A DNA stretch of 64,000 nucleotides from Hirundichthys speculiger (taxonomy: Eukaryota > Chordata > Actinopteri > Beloniformes > Exocoetidae): positions 62,001 to 126,000 of the forward strand of contig JAGFBZ010000558.1 in the NCBI GenBank assembly GCA_018398805.1, written 5' to 3'. The notes under the pieces were generated by a model. The model saw nothing but the letters and a program-made list of their open reading frames with translations. It was not told the origin of the DNA and ran no database searches. A program made the translations under genes and the position numbers. Position 1 is the first letter of the stretch. Each line of letters starts with the position of its first letter. This document shows positions 1 through 11,370 of the stretch, in pieces.

Positions 1-315
1 TCGCTCAAGTTTAGTTCCTAACGTTAAAAAGAACACAAACAAAAACCATTCAGGAAGAAAGTTCAGTAGCAACACCATCTGTCCGTTTCCACCTCCCCGC
101 TCGACGCCGATAAAGACGGATGATGGAGACGTCACACAAACACGCGGCGGTGTGAATATAAAGCTCCTGCACGTCCGGCTGCTCGTCAGCCACCGTGACA
201 AAGTTTTAGTGTGGAAACAACAGATGTTGTCGTCCGTCCCGTCGTCTTCATAAAGAGAATATTTATTCACCGCACGAGGCCTTTAAAGAGACAGAGATGT
301 AGAGTCCCACTGTAC
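1..315. other. Unassigned non-coding sequence
   Basis: I see no conserved frame, terminal repeat or tandem repeat before the CA tract. Confidence 0.5.
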
Positions 316-369
316 CACACACACACACACACACGCACACACGCACGCACACACACACACACACACACC
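316..369. repeat. (CA)n microsatellite
   Basis: CA dinucleotide run interrupted by CG and GCAC variants. It generates a spurious Thr/His-rich frame. Confidence 0.9.
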
Positions 370-830
370 ACGTACTGTATACTACCAGAGATAACAACAG
401 GGTTGTAATAGTTTTGGATTTTCCATTAGTTTTAGTTTTTATTTAGTTTTTAGTTTAGTTTTTCAAATTCAGTTAGTTTTAATTCGTTTTTAGAGCAGTT
501 TTGTTAGTTTTTATTCATTTTCGTTTTTGAAATACTTAGTTTTAGTTTAGTTTTTATTAGTTTCAGTGTTAGTTTTAGTTTTATTTTGTAAATTAGGGTT
601 GTAATTTTGGTTGGAGTGAAGCACTGAACTTTTTGAAGGCTATTGAATCACATAGTCGTGTTTACATTCTGGTCTCAATAAACATATTTATCAATGCGTC
701 TTCCCTCTTGTGGTGTTCCTGCGTATTTACTGACCAGCAGCTATCTGGTCTCCATGGAAACAGTCCATTATAGTTGCTGTTTTCTCCTGTTCCTTCCCAA
801 CGCTAACTGGCCTGCAGCTGTAGCTTCTCT

Positions 831-1309
831 TTCCAGGGGGCTAGCTTAGGCTAGCTTATCCAGGTAGTCTTTGTTAGCCTTCTTTCTAGGGGGCTAGCTT
901 AGGCTATCTTATCCAGCTAGTCTTGGTTAGCCTTCTTTCCAGGGGGCTAGCTTAGGCTAGCTTATCCAGGTAGTCTTGGTTAGCCTTCTTTCCAAGGGGC
1001 TAGCTTAGGCTAGCTTATCCAGGCAGTCTTGGTTAGCTTCTCTTTCCAGGGGGCTAGCTTAGGCTAGCTTATCCAGGTAGTCTTGGTTAGCCTTCTTTCC
1101 AGGGGGCTAGCTTAGGCTAGCTTATCCAGGTAGTCTTGGTTAGCCTTCTTTCCAAGGGGCTAGCTTAGGCTAGCTTATCCAGGTAGTCTTGGTTAGCCTT
1201 CTTTCCAGGGGGCTAGCTTAGGCTAGTTTATACAGATAGTCTTGGTTAGCCTTCTTTCCAGGGGGCTAGCTTAGGCTAGCTTATCTAGCTAGTCTTGGTT
1301 AGCCTTCTT
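831..1309. repeat. 53-bp VNTR inside hAT family A, about 9 units
   Basis: Tandem unit of about 53 bp, recognisable by GGGGGCTAGCTTAGGCTAGC followed by TTATCCAGGTAGTCTTGG. Unit starts lie near 833, 887, 940, 993, 1047, 1100, 1153, 1206 and 1259. The unit is the antisense of the transposase codons just after the BED finger and includes their stop codon. Sister copies carry 2 units (near 29212-29317) and 1 unit (near 35395-35450). Confidence 0.9.
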
Positions 1310-1490
1310 GTGTGAGCTTTTCAAATGGACTTTCAGATTCGTGGGTTTTTTTCTCCTTCAGAAGTTTTCCACACATTGTATCACCTGCTTCTACAACAAG
1401 ACACTTATTTTTATCGTTAACACAGTTATAGTCAAAGAAATCCCAAATAGGACTGAGACGCTTTCTCCCAACTTTTGCCGCAGCCATCAC
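1299..1490 (-). pseudogene. BED zinc-finger remnant of hAT transposase (family A, copy 1)
   Basis: The minus-strand frame begins with Met-rich AAAKVGRKRLSPIWDFF and continues through NKCLVVEAGDTMCG, the N-terminal half of a BED-type zinc finger, which binds DNA at hAT transposon ends. Compared with copy 3 (TTNLKVHLKSSH), one extra base after the Lys run shifts the frame to HESESPFEKLTQEG, destroying the His pair. The same shift is present at 29307-29498. A nonfunctional transposon relic; no host gene is implied. Confidence 0.8.
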
Positions 1491-1993
1491 TGCTGATCAC
1501 TTTTTTTTTTTGCAGTTGTTGTACAGCGAAGTTAATAGATTTCAAACGTTTATTAGGAAAAAAAATGAAAATGAAGGACGTTCTTGACATTATTATAGTT
1601 AATTTTAGTTCATTTTATAAACACATAATACAATTTCAGTTAGTTATCATTTTTTAAAAACTCTTAAAAAACTTTAAAAAAAAATTTTTTTAATTCTAGT
1701 TTTCATTATTTAGTTGGTTTTCGTTTTAACGATAATAACCTTGATAAACACTTGATCATGTTTAGCTTCAGCGCTACAGAGATGCGACAGACGACAGACA
1801 CGTTTACGTCGCTGAGCTGTAAACAAACATGGCGGCCAGTCTGTCTCCAAGCAGGTCAACTGTGGCCTAACGCCTCATTCATTCAGCCGGCCGTGTGTCT
1901 GCGCTGCTGCCAGCGCCAGCGGTCCATTCACTTCCACCCAGCAGCCCCAGAACACTCAATCACTCGTTTATCTGGGCCTGTCTTCCCCCGGGC

Positions 1994-1994
1994 G

Positions 1995-2057
<63 letters not shown>
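1994..2057. repeat. (CA)n microsatellite
   Basis: Nearly pure CA run of about 60 bp; the His/Thr-rich frames across it are artefacts. Confidence 0.95.
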
Positions 2058-2061
<4 letters not shown>

Positions 2062-2140
2062 CATCCCAACCAGGCAGATGGTGGTGCCACCCCTGCCAAG
2101 GCAGTGTAACAACTTACACACATATACGTCCACAAATAAA

Positions 2141-2162
2141 GGGGGGGGGGGGGGGGTGGGGG
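2141..2162. repeat. G homopolymer tract
   Basis: Sixteen consecutive G, then TGGGGG. One of six G/C runs of 16 bases or more in this window. Confidence 0.9.
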
Positions 2163-2509
2163 TGTCTGTTTCAGCTGCCTCTCCTTGTCAAAGAGACGCT
2201 GGCATCAGCCGTGCCCTCCATCAATCCATCATACTGCCACGTCCCGGTGGGGGGGCCCCTTTCATGCCCACCTGTTACAGTTACATGAGCGTTAGCAGCA
2301 GAAGACTCGTCACCAACGGACAAAACAAGTCAAAACAGCACACTTCTGATTTTCTCTATATTTAATTATGATATAAAAACGGTTCTGCTGTAAATGGTCT
2401 TTTATAAACTGGAATTGGAGCTCATTGATATTTTTGAACCACTTAACCCTCCGAGCGACTCGGCGCCAGTCGGGAACAAAGTCACGCAGCGGCGTTGCTC
2501 TTTCACGTG
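2163..2509. other. Unassigned non-coding sequence
   Basis: Nothing recognisable in either strand. Confidence 0.4.
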
Positions 2510-2517
2510 CACGCGTG

Positions 2518-2692
2518 CAGGGGCGCCGCTAGGGATTTTGGGCCCCATGAAAAGAATCTTTACCGGGCCCCCCAACACAGCGGCGAAATTCGTTGATGCT
2601 ATTTTTGATCATCATTAGGGGCCTCTCTGGGCCCCGCTCAATCATGGGCCCCTATAATCTGTATCCTTTACTCCCCCTTTTCGGCGCCCCAG
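2518..2692. mobile_element. 175-bp hAT-type MITE
   Basis: Perfect 8-bp target duplication CACGCGTG at 2510-2517 and 2693-2700. Termini are CAGGGGCGCCG on the left and CGGCGCCCCAG on the right, inverted repeats of 11 bp with one mismatch. The interior is rich in GGGCCCC blocks and has no coding capacity. The 8-bp TSD with CA...G ends fits the hAT superfamily. Confidence 0.85.
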
Positions 2693-2700
2693 CACGCGTG

Positions 2701-3042
2701 GATGATAAATCAGGCGTAAAGTGGAGCTTCGGTTTCCCCCCCGAGGAAGGTTCCGAGCTGCCGATTGAACCCGTTTACGATTAGTGGAGGAGCCGCCCCG
2801 CCTCAAGAGCCACCGCCGTCCTGAGATGGAGATACAGTTGGAATCAGTCTGGTTGGAAGGTGCTACCGATGTAACGGTTACGGTGGTTGGTCGGGAAAAA
2901 AACTACAATTTTCACAACCACATTTTTACTTTTTTGTTTGTTTGTTTTTTTGAGGTACAGAAACTAAGAAAACTACAAAATGCAAAGATTAAAATGGAGA
3001 AGATAGTTGAGCCCAATTTTTTGAGCCCAGCCGAGAGCGATG
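2701..3042. other. Unassigned non-coding sequence
   Basis: No repeat structure or conserved frame seen. Confidence 0.4.
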
Positions 3043-3044
3043 TA

Positions 3045-3641
3045 CAGTGATCCATTATTTTTCGCGGTTAATGAGGACCGGCGCCCCCAGAGCCTCAATA
3101 ACGTGTTTAAAATATGTTTAAAAACTGCAAAAAAGTAGCGAAACAAGACAAAGACTCAACTGTGGTCTTTCTGTTACCTTCACAGCCTCTGGTCTCTGAA
3201 CCGTAGTAAACAAACCGCTGGTATTGTGCTATTTTAGGCTCGTAATTAGCGGCTAACACGCTAACAACAACAAAAGAAAAAGTCCGGTTTCTCTGCATGG
3301 AACAGGAACTTTATTCTGGCACTGCAGGAACTTGTAACATCACACAGGTTGTATTGTTGGGCTCCTGTCGGTTAACAGAGAATGTAAATCTATACACGCT
3401 GGGCTGCTGTTGATGCTCACTACACTACATTACCCATAAGGCCACATCATTACCCATAAGGCCACCTTCTTAAAGGGGCCAGGCTGGTTCAACATTTCTT
3501 CACTGTGAGAGAACGCGCACAACATCCTGTGATGTTTCCACGATTTTTTAAAATTCTTTTAATTTATATTATATATTTCTGAAAAATCTGCGAATAACTA
3601 AAACCACGGAACTTAAACCGCGAATTGGTAAGGGATAACTT
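3045..3641. mobile_element. TA-flanked MITE, mariner/pogo-like
   Basis: Flanked by TA at 3043-3044 and 3642-3643. The left end CAGTGATCCATT followed by TTCGCGGTTAATG is mirrored at the right by AACCGCGAATTGG and GGGATAACTT. The TIR is imperfect but has the same order of blocks. No transposase frame. The superfamily is inferred from the TA duplication and the CAGTGRTCC start. Confidence 0.6.
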
Positions 3642-3793
3642 TACAGCTTTTAGCTTTTAACAAAAGCATAAACGTAAGTGAATTCTATCAATCATGTTCA
3701 GGATTTCCTGTCTTCTCTCAAAGAAGATTTTTCTAAGATAAATACACTTTAAAAACCTTTTTACTATTTTCCCCACCTAAATATTTTAATCTA

Positions 3794-4154
3794 CAGTCAT
3801 GGAAAAAATTATTAGACCACCCTTGTTTTCTTCAGTTTCTTGTTCATTTTAATACCTGGTACAACTAAAGGTACATTTGTTTGGACAAACATAACGATAA
3901 CCACAAAGATTGCTCATAAGAGTTTTATTTAAGAGCTGATATCTTATCATTTTCAATGGTTTTCTTGATTATAACCTAAATCACTTAAGTTTTTACATCA
4001 ATAGCTATGGCGTTGTACTGCAAAAAACACTGCTTTTATGCATTCAGTGTTTTCTTTTCTGTCTGTTTTAGTCACATGATGACGTTTAGTGGTACCAGGT
4101 ATTAAAATGAACAAGAAAGTGAAGAAAAAATGGTGGTCTAATTATTTTTGACTG
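3794..4154. mobile_element. Tc1/mariner MITE, copy 1
   Basis: Starts CAGTCATGGAAAAAATTATT after TA (3792-3793) and ends in GACTG before TA (4155-4156). Near-identical to 40274-40639 in the same orientation. This copy has lost about 6 bp of the right terminal repeat (TTTTTGACTG instead of TTTTTTCCATGACTG), which probably disables it as a substrate. Non-coding. Confidence 0.85.
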
Positions 4155-4156
4155 TA

Positions 4157-4542
4157 GATGACTGTAGATAGATAGACAGCGCACACAGCTACATCGTGGA
4201 CAGCTCCATAATCAGCACCTTGGACAGTGACTGTGACGTTTACATTGTTTATATTTAATGTTCAATTCAGAAGGAAAAAAAATCGAACAAAAGTGACGGC
4301 ATGAAGATGTTCTCGTTCAGCTGTAACGACGTCAGAAATGCTGATCCCTCAGTGCCGAGTGTTCAGATATTTTCTGTTCAGGCATCACTTCAGACGCTCC
4401 TTCTCCAGGTCCAGGAGATTAAAACGGGTCCTTGAGGCCTCCATCACTTGTTGTCCTGAGAGGACGGATGGAGAGAAAAGCAGGAAGGGTGGATTGTTGC
4501 GAAGCCGCTCGCAGCTGTCGCGCTGCTTTACCCCGAGGCTGC
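4157..4542. other. Unassigned non-coding sequence
   Basis: Nothing recognised beyond a short GATAGATAGACAG run. Confidence 0.4.
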
Positions 4543-4632
4543 GCACACACCCAAACACGCACACACCCAAACACACACACACCCACACACACACACAACA
4601 CACACATGCACACACACACACACACACACACA
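4543..4632. repeat. (CA)n-rich microsatellite
   Basis: CA run with CCAAACACGC-type interruptions. Overlapping frames on both strands are artefacts. Confidence 0.9.
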
Positions 4633-4815
4633 AGTGCATGCAGAAGCCAAACAGGCATTACAGCTAACACATAAATCACCTTTTCAACAAAGAGAATGAC
4701 AACTAACCTTAACGGACAAGACAGATCACTGTAAAGATGGAAGGCAGTGTACCAGAGAGCATCTGGGTACGTCTCAATATGCATGTAAGGCCTTTTGAAT
4801 CAAAAAAGAAAAAAC

Positions 4816-5817
4816 GGTAACACTTTATGTGACGCCCATCTCTAAAACGCATTATAACTATAATTATATTGAGTTATAATTACCTTACAGCACTGTATAA
4901 CTATAGTTATACACACTCATAAATGATCATAATGCTTTATAACAATAATCATAACATACTATAAAGCATGTTTTATAAGGTCAGGTATTATAGTATGTTA
5001 TAACTGTTAGAAACTTACTGTCAATGCCCACATAGATAATGCATTATACATATATTCATGGTATGCTTATAAACGTGTATAATTAACATAATAAACACTC
5101 ATAAATGATCAAACTGATTTATAACAATAATCATAACACACTATAAAGCATGTTATGATCACTTATAAGACTCTTCTCCAGGAACAAAATGCCTGAAACC
5201 ACAGAGAATGATATGATGATATAAGAATGATATAAGAAATCACAACAAATATACAGTTTTTTAAGAATTCACATTGTTAATAAAAATTAAAATAAAAAAT
5301 AAAAATAGTTAAACAATAGTTAAAAAAAAGTTTTGCAATGTTTTGTGTTGTTCTTGAATAGATTAAAAATGTGTATTTTTCTTCAAGCAAACCACTTATA
5401 GTGACTTATGACCAGTTTGTAACGTGTTATATCAGCCTATAACTGAGCAGTTTCATCACTTTACTGGAAGCACCCAATGACCGTTTAATGTGACTTATAA
5501 TCACATTATAATGCATTATACTAGTGATTATAATGCATTATACCAGTGATTATAAGGCATTATAAAGTTTTAATATATGACAACTATGATCATTATAATA
5601 CTCTTTGATCCTTGCAACAAAAATCGGTGAGCAAGGGACCAGCAGTTATAACATATTACAATATCTGACCTTATAAGTGATCATAACGTGCTTTATAGTG
5701 TGTTATGATTATTGTTATAAAGCATTATGATCATTTATACAGTGCTATAAGGTAATTATAACTCATTATACTTATAGTTTTAATGCGTTATAGATAGGCG
5801 TCAAATAAAGTGTTACC
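4816..5817. mobile_element. Long-TIR foldback DNA element (about 1.0 kb)
   Basis: Begins GGTAACACTTTATGTGACGC and ends GCGTCAAATAAAGTGTTACC. The inverted arms extend about 190 bp each (about 4816-5010 and 5625-5817), sharing blocks such as TTTATAACAATAATCATAAC and its complement. Flanks GAAAAAAC (4808-4815) and AAAAAAAC (5818-5825) may be an 8-bp TSD with one mismatch, though in A-rich DNA this is weak. The centre is AT-rich and non-coding. Superfamily unresolved. Confidence 0.75.
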
Positions 5818-6486
5818 AAAAAAACCTGCATTAACTTTCCATAAATTGTGATCTGAACATCTCAGTCACATTAACAGCTCAGACACAAAAGTTTTTCCAC
5901 ATCAATTTAATGTCGTTAAGGTGTTAATTGGTTTACTTCGATGCTTAGTCGCCGTGCCGCTGCATCTCCCGACCTCCAACGAGCTTCATCGTAAACCTGA
6001 CGGTTGATTTTCCCCCCGACGACGTTCGACCAGTCGGCACCACAAAGAAGCAGCGCGACCGTCATCCATGATGCCCCCCCCCCCCCCCCCCCCGTACTCA
6101 ACCAGTGGGATGATGGTTTGATGCTGGTATTGTCTGCATCTTTTCATTTCTTCTTCATACATAGTTCTGAGGAGTCTTCTGGAGGAATTCAGCTTTTGAT
6201 TCATCGGTGAGCGAAGCATTTTCCCAGGAATGTTGTGGATTGAATAGTCAAGGTTCTCTATGGTAGACCTCAGAGGTGCAGCTATTTTTTTATTTTTTAT
6301 TTTTTTGGAAAGTGGGGGTGCAGTAAATTCCATTAAAACAGATGCTTACAGTTCCAGTCTTCCTTTCCAGCCTTGTTCAGATCAAAAAATAAAAATGTTT
6401 GAGTGTCCTTTATTAATAAAGGCAACTTTCTGTAGCTTTCTTAGTTATTAGTCTCTGGGTTCTCTGACATTTTCATCCGTTTATAT
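5818..6486. other. Unassigned non-coding sequence with a C tract
   Basis: Apart from the C20 run at 6074-6093 I see no element ends or plausible coding region; frames crossing the C run are artefacts. Confidence 0.4.
6074..6093. repeat. C homopolymer tract (C20)
   Basis: Uninterrupted run of 20 C. Confidence 0.95.
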
Positions 6487-7683
6487 GGAGCCCCGTTTGG
6501 GTCATAATTTAATGAATAAATGAGTCTATTATTATGAAATACAGGCGTTTATTATTATGAAATACGTATCCATTATTATGACATGTTTCATATTTTTATG
6601 AAATATATATTTATTATTATGAAATGTTTCCCATTATTAAGAAATACGTGTATATTATTATAAAATATTTCCCATTATTATGAAATAAGTGTTTATTATT
6701 ATGAAATGTTTCCCATTATTATGAAGTATATGTGTATAATTATGAAATATTTCCCATTATTATGAAATACATGTGTATTATTATGAAATATTTCCCATTT
6801 TTATGAAATATATGTGTATTATTATGAAATATTCCCCATTATTATGAAATACATGTGTATTATTACGAAATATTTTCCATTATTATAAAATACATGTGTA
6901 TAATTATGAAATATTTCCCATTATTATGAAATACATGTGTATTATTATGAAATATTTCCCATTTTTATGAAATACATATTTATTATTATAAAATATTTCC
7001 CATTATTATGAAAAAAATGTAACTATTATGAAATATATTTTTATTATTATTTATTCTTTGTTTAATGCATAATAGTTTATTTCAGAATGGCTTTTTTTTT
7101 ATCTAAGAATGAGTTTTTACATAATGGCTTCGTTTTTCATAAGAATGAGTTTTTACATAATTGTTTCCTTTTTCATAAGAATGAGCTTTTACATAATAAT
7201 GACATTTTGCCAGTGGGCGGGACCAGTGGTTGACCTGCCTGCTCATTGGCTGATCCTTCTCCATTCTACGCTCTGACATCGACTAGTTTTGGCCGTGAGG
7301 TCCCGTTAGCAGCGGTCCTGTTAGCGTCATCAAGGTGCGCTCCTAGTCCGATTGTAGCTATGGCAGCTTGGACTGAGCTACGGGAAACCTTGACGTTTCT
7401 TAGTCGATGTCAACTTTTAACCGTAAACTGAGGTGCATTCTGCCACCTACTGGCCTGGAGTATATACATTACACCTCTCGCTCACTATCGATATTCACTG
7501 TTCTGTTGCTTATGCCTGAATGAAAGAGCAGCCAATCACATAAATGGCTCCGCCCTCTCTGCTGTGATTGACACACAAATCATTCTTATGAAAAACGAAA
7601 CCATTATCATAATAATGGGAAACGCCTGTATTTTATAATAATAGACTCATTTATTCATTGAATTATGACCCAAACGGGGCTCC
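6487..7683. mobile_element. Inverted-repeat DNA element with internal AT-rich array
   Basis: The left arm starts GGAGCCCCGTTTGGGTCATA and the right arm ends TATGACCCAAACGGGGCTCC, so the outer 20 bp are perfect inverted repeats; the homology continues about 65 bp through AATGAATAAATGAGTCTATT. The interior holds a 41-bp tandem array (about 6530-7060) and a unique segment (about 7075-7600) containing repeated CATAAGAATGAG blocks. No TSD could be fixed. No coding capacity seen. Confidence 0.75.
6530..7060. repeat. 41-bp AT-rich minisatellite
   Basis: About 12 units of roughly 41 bp, each with two ATTATTATGAAAT half-units separated by TTTCCC or ATGTGT. The half-unit also occurs in the element's own terminal repeat, so the array probably grew out of the TIR. 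Confidence 0.8.
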
Positions 7684-8773
7684 GTATGTTTAAAGGTAGC
7701 ATTTATTAATAAAGACATGACAAATGCAGAAAACCCGCGACGTCCGGAGAGTTTTTTTCGCCATTGTGTTTGTAAAGTTCAGCACTACTTCCTAAAGTCA
7801 AAATCTTACTTACGTAACCATCAAACACGCGCGTTCACCTGCAGGGAGGCACATTAAAGTCGTCCTTATCCCCGTTTCCACCTTCCAAACCAACATCCTC
7901 GTAGATTACCGCGCTCACCTTAATCTGCTCCGTAATTCCTCAATGTCTTAGTTAAAGGCAGCAGCAGCAGGAACCAGATCAGATTAGGCTGCAACTCCAA
8001 CAACACGGAAAAACCCAACACGGGGCAAAATAAAACGCAATCAAAATACTGAGTCAACCTTTCCGCTTCAGATCTGAGAGTTAAATCCGACGTGATTACA
8101 CAGTGTCGGGGATGTAATGTGATATTTTCTGCACGCAACACAAAATGCCACAGCGCACAAATATCCTGTAAACTGTTGGATTTACCTGCAGATCTGTGCT
8201 CGTTTACTGGCCGGATTTTTTATTTTTTATTTTTTTTAAATACAGAGATTTCCTGCACTGCAGAATAAGTTTGGGTAAAAAAAAAAAAAAAAAAGCATTC
8301 CAGAATTTAACGACATGATGCACGTGTCCTTCATTTTCTACTCACTTTGATCTGAATAAACCAAATAAAAAAGAATTTAATTAGGGGACGGCTTGTTACT
8401 TGTCATTAAGTTATTATCCTAATTTTCTTGCATCATTCGTTAAAGTGCATCAGAGTGTGTTCTTTAGTTGTTTTTTTTTTTTACTATTTTTCACTTCATC
8501 ATGCTGATTAATGTTTGTTTTTAACTGCTTTTTGGCTAATTTATGCAAGAATCCTTAAACTATAATACCAGATTCATCAATGCCCATTTAACAGTTCCAC
8601 TGAAGTGGTTTTATTTTCTATTTTTTAAGCCCCAAACTTGTGATTAATAGAAGCTCTTTTGAATAAACATTTTTCAGATTTTTCAGTTGTTTTTGTCTCC
8701 TTTAGATGGTTTTTAGTTCTGGAACAATCTTTAGACGTCTGGACATGTAGTTTAATCACAAACGAGCTAAAGC
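7684..8773. other. Unassigned non-coding sequence
   Basis: Contains an A run at 8278-8294; no element ends or convincing frames otherwise. Confidence 0.4.
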
Positions 8774-9005
8774 TAGAGGTGGGCGATACTGGGAACTTTG
8801 GTATCGATCCGATACCAAGTAAATACAGCGCCAGTATCGCCGATACCAATACCGATATCGATACTGATACTTTTACATATGAAGCTTGATCTATCATGAA
8901 ACTGCTGAGCTTTTGGTGTTTTAGTTTTTTTTGTCTTCGCATTATTTTGTTAAAACGTAGAATAGAAATTTCGGCAAACTTTATAGGTGACAGCAAAATT
9001 TTTTA

Positions 9006-10345
9006 TTATCACAATTATTATCTTATCTTCATCATCATGTTCGTCATCATCATCATAGTCTTCATCATTATCATGATCTTCATCAGCATCATGGTCTTTA
9101 TCTTCATCTTCATCATGGTCATCTTCATCATGGTCTTCATCATCATGGTCTTTATCATCATCATCATGGTCTTCATCATGACGGTCTTTATCATCATCAT
9201 CATGGTCATCATTGTCATGGTCTTCATCATCATCATGGTCTTCATCATCATCATGGGCTTCCTCTTCATCATGGTCATCATCATCATGGTCTTCATCATC
9301 ATCATGGTTTTCGTCATTATCATGGTCTTCATCTTCATCATGGTCTTTATCATCATCATCATGGTCAGCATCATCATGGTCATCATCATCATGGTCTTCA
9401 TCATCATGGTCTTCATCATCACGGTCTTTATCATCATCATCATGGTCATCATCATCATGGTCATCATCATCACGGTCTTTATCATCATCATCATGGTCAT
9501 CATCATCATGGTCTTCATCATCACGGTCTTTATCATCATCATCATGGTCATCATCATCATGGTCTTCATCATCATCATCATGGTCATCATCATCATGGTC
9601 TTCATCATCACGGTCTTTATCATCATCATCATGGTCATCATCATCATGGTCTTCATCATCATCATCATGGTCATCATCATCATGGTCTTTATCATCACGG
9701 TCTTTATCATTATCATCATGGTCATCATCATCATGGTCTTCATCATCATCATCATGGTCATCATCATCATGGTCTTTATCATCATCATCATGGTCATCAT
9801 CATCATGGTCATCATCATCACGGTCTTTATCATCATCATGGTCATCATCATCACGGTCTTTATCATCATCATCATGGTCTTCATCATCACGGTCTTTAAC
9901 ATCATCATCATGGTCTTCATCATCACGGTCTTTATCATCATCATCATGGTCATCATCATCATGGTCTTCATCATCATCATCATGGTCATCATCATCATGG
10001 TCTTTATCATCATCATCATGGTCATCATCATCATGGTCTTTATCATCATCATCATGGTCATCATCATCATGGTCTTCATCATCATCATCATGGTCATCAT
10101 CATCATGGTCTTTATCATCATCATCATGGTCATCATCATTATGGTCATCATCATCACAGTCTTTATCATCATCATCATGGTCTTCATCATCATGGTCTTT
10201 ATCATTATCATGGTCTTCATCTTCATCATGGTCTTCATCATGATTTTGTTTGCACTGTGTGAAATTTCAAGTTGCGTTAACTCTATAAATTTCCCCGTTG
10301 TGGGATGAATAAAGGTTTAAGGATCTGATGCTATTTTATTTTATT
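9006..10345. repeat. CAT/ATC trinucleotide higher-order array, copy 1
   Basis: Begins TATCACAATTATTATCTTAT, then about 1.2 kb of ATC triplets punctuated by GGTC, arranged as higher-order units (for example CATCATCATGGTCTTTATC and CACGGTCTTTATC alternating). It closes with a unique tail containing AATTTCCCCGTTGTGGGA and AATAAAGG, resembling a fish LINE/SINE 3' tail. Frames of more than 400 codons are open on both strands only because the triplet lacks stops. Confidence 0.9.
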
Positions 10346-10350
10346 TTAGG

Positions 10351-10662
10351 CTGAGAAGCTCGGTCATCCGGGAGGGGCTCAGAGTAGAACCGCTGCTCCT
10401 CCACATCGAGAGGAGCCAGATGAGGTGGCTCGGGCATCTGGTTAGGATGCCTCCTGGGCGCCTCCCTGGTGAGGTGTTCCGGGCACGTCCCACTGGGAGG
10501 AGACCCCGGGGAAGACCCAGGACACGCTGGAGGGACTATGTCTCTCGGCTGGCCTGGGAACGCCTTGGGATCCCCCCAGAGGAGCTGGAGGAAGTGGCCG
10601 GGGAGAGGGGGGTCTGGGCTTCCTTACTCCGGCTGATGCCCCCGCGACCCGACCTCGGATAA
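10351..10662 (+). pseudogene. Non-LTR retrotransposon ORF2 C-terminus (5'-truncated LINE)
   Basis: The open plus-strand frame starts LRSSVIREGLRVEPLLL and contains MRWLGHLVRMPPGRLPGEVF and GRRPRGRPRTRWRDYV, a pattern I know from the extreme C-terminus of reverse-transcriptase polyproteins of fish non-LTR retrotransposons (Rex/RTE-like; exact clade uncertain). It ends at a stop, followed by GATAAGCGGAAGAAG and a short (TACGG)n tail, as expected for a 3' terminus. Endonuclease and polymerase domains are absent. GC content is far above the flanking arrays, marking it as an insertion. Confidence 0.8.
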
Positions 10663-10687
10663 GCGGAAGAAGACGGTACGGTACGGT

Positions 10688-11370
10688 ATCACAATTATTA
10701 TCTTATCTTCATCATCATGTTTGTCATCATCATCATAGTCTTCATTATTATCATGGTCTTCATCTTCATCATGGTCTTCATCATCATCATGGTCTTCATC
10801 TTCATCATGGTCTTCACCATCATCATGGTCTGTATCTTCATCTTCATCATGGTCTTCATCATCATCATGGTCTTTATCTTCATCTTCATCATGGTCTTCA
10901 TCTTCATCATGGTCTTTATCTTCATCTTTATCATGGTCTGCATCATCATCATGGTCTTTATCTTCATATTCATCATGGTCTTCATCAACATCATGGTCTT
11001 TATCTTTATCATCATCATGGTCTTCATCATTATCATGGTCTTCATAATCATCATGATCTTCATCTTTATCATGGTCATCATCATCATTGTCTTCATCATC
11101 ATCATGGTCTTCATCTTCATTATTGTCTTCATCATTATCATGGTCATCATCATCATGGTCTTCATCATCATCATGGTCTTCATCTTCATCATGGTCATCA
11201 TCATCATGGTCATCATCATCATCATGGTCTTCATCTTCATTATTGTCTTCATCATCATCATGGTCCTCATCAAGATTTTGTTTGTGTGAAATTTCAAGTT
11301 GCGTTAACTATAAATTTCCCCGTTGTGGGATAAATAAAGGTTTAAGGATCAGATGATATTTTATCTTAGA
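10688..11370. repeat. CAT/ATC trinucleotide array, copy 2
   Basis: Repeats the opening TATCACAATTATTATCTTAT and the closing AATTTCCCCGTTGTGGGA tail of copy 1, but its array is only about half as long and richer in CATCTTCATC variants. The two copies are direct repeats flanking the LINE fragment. Confidence 0.9.

Larger units (their letters stand above)
398..1743 (-). mobile_element. hAT element, family A (BED-finger, non-autonomous), copy 1
   Basis: The left end reads CAGGGTTGTAATAGTTTTGG and the right end finishes GATAATAACCTTG, matching the intact copy at 33783-35866 in reverse orientation. Subterminal DNA is rich in TTTTAGTTTAG-like repeats. The interior holds a BED-finger remnant on the minus strand (1299-1490) next to a 53-bp VNTR (831-1309). 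The flanks (GATAACAA left, ATAAACAC right) are at best a decayed 8-bp duplication. The hAT assignment comes from copy 3, which has a perfect 8-bp TSD. No catalytic domain is present. Confidence 0.75.

Noticed and set aside
831..1309. CRISPR-like regularly spaced repeats
   Set aside because: The units are contiguous, with no unique spacers, and lie in a vertebrate transposon; the same holds for the 101-bp array at 22640.
1752..2365. Frames of 156 and 178 codons
   Set aside because: They run through the CA microsatellite and the G tract, with no recognisable domain on either side.
8896..10308. Long open frames (over 400 codons on both strands) of Ile/Met/Val/Phe or Ser/Trp or Met/Lys/Thr
   Set aside because: They are translations of a CAT/ATC triplet array, which contains no stop codons in several frames; no protein family has this composition.
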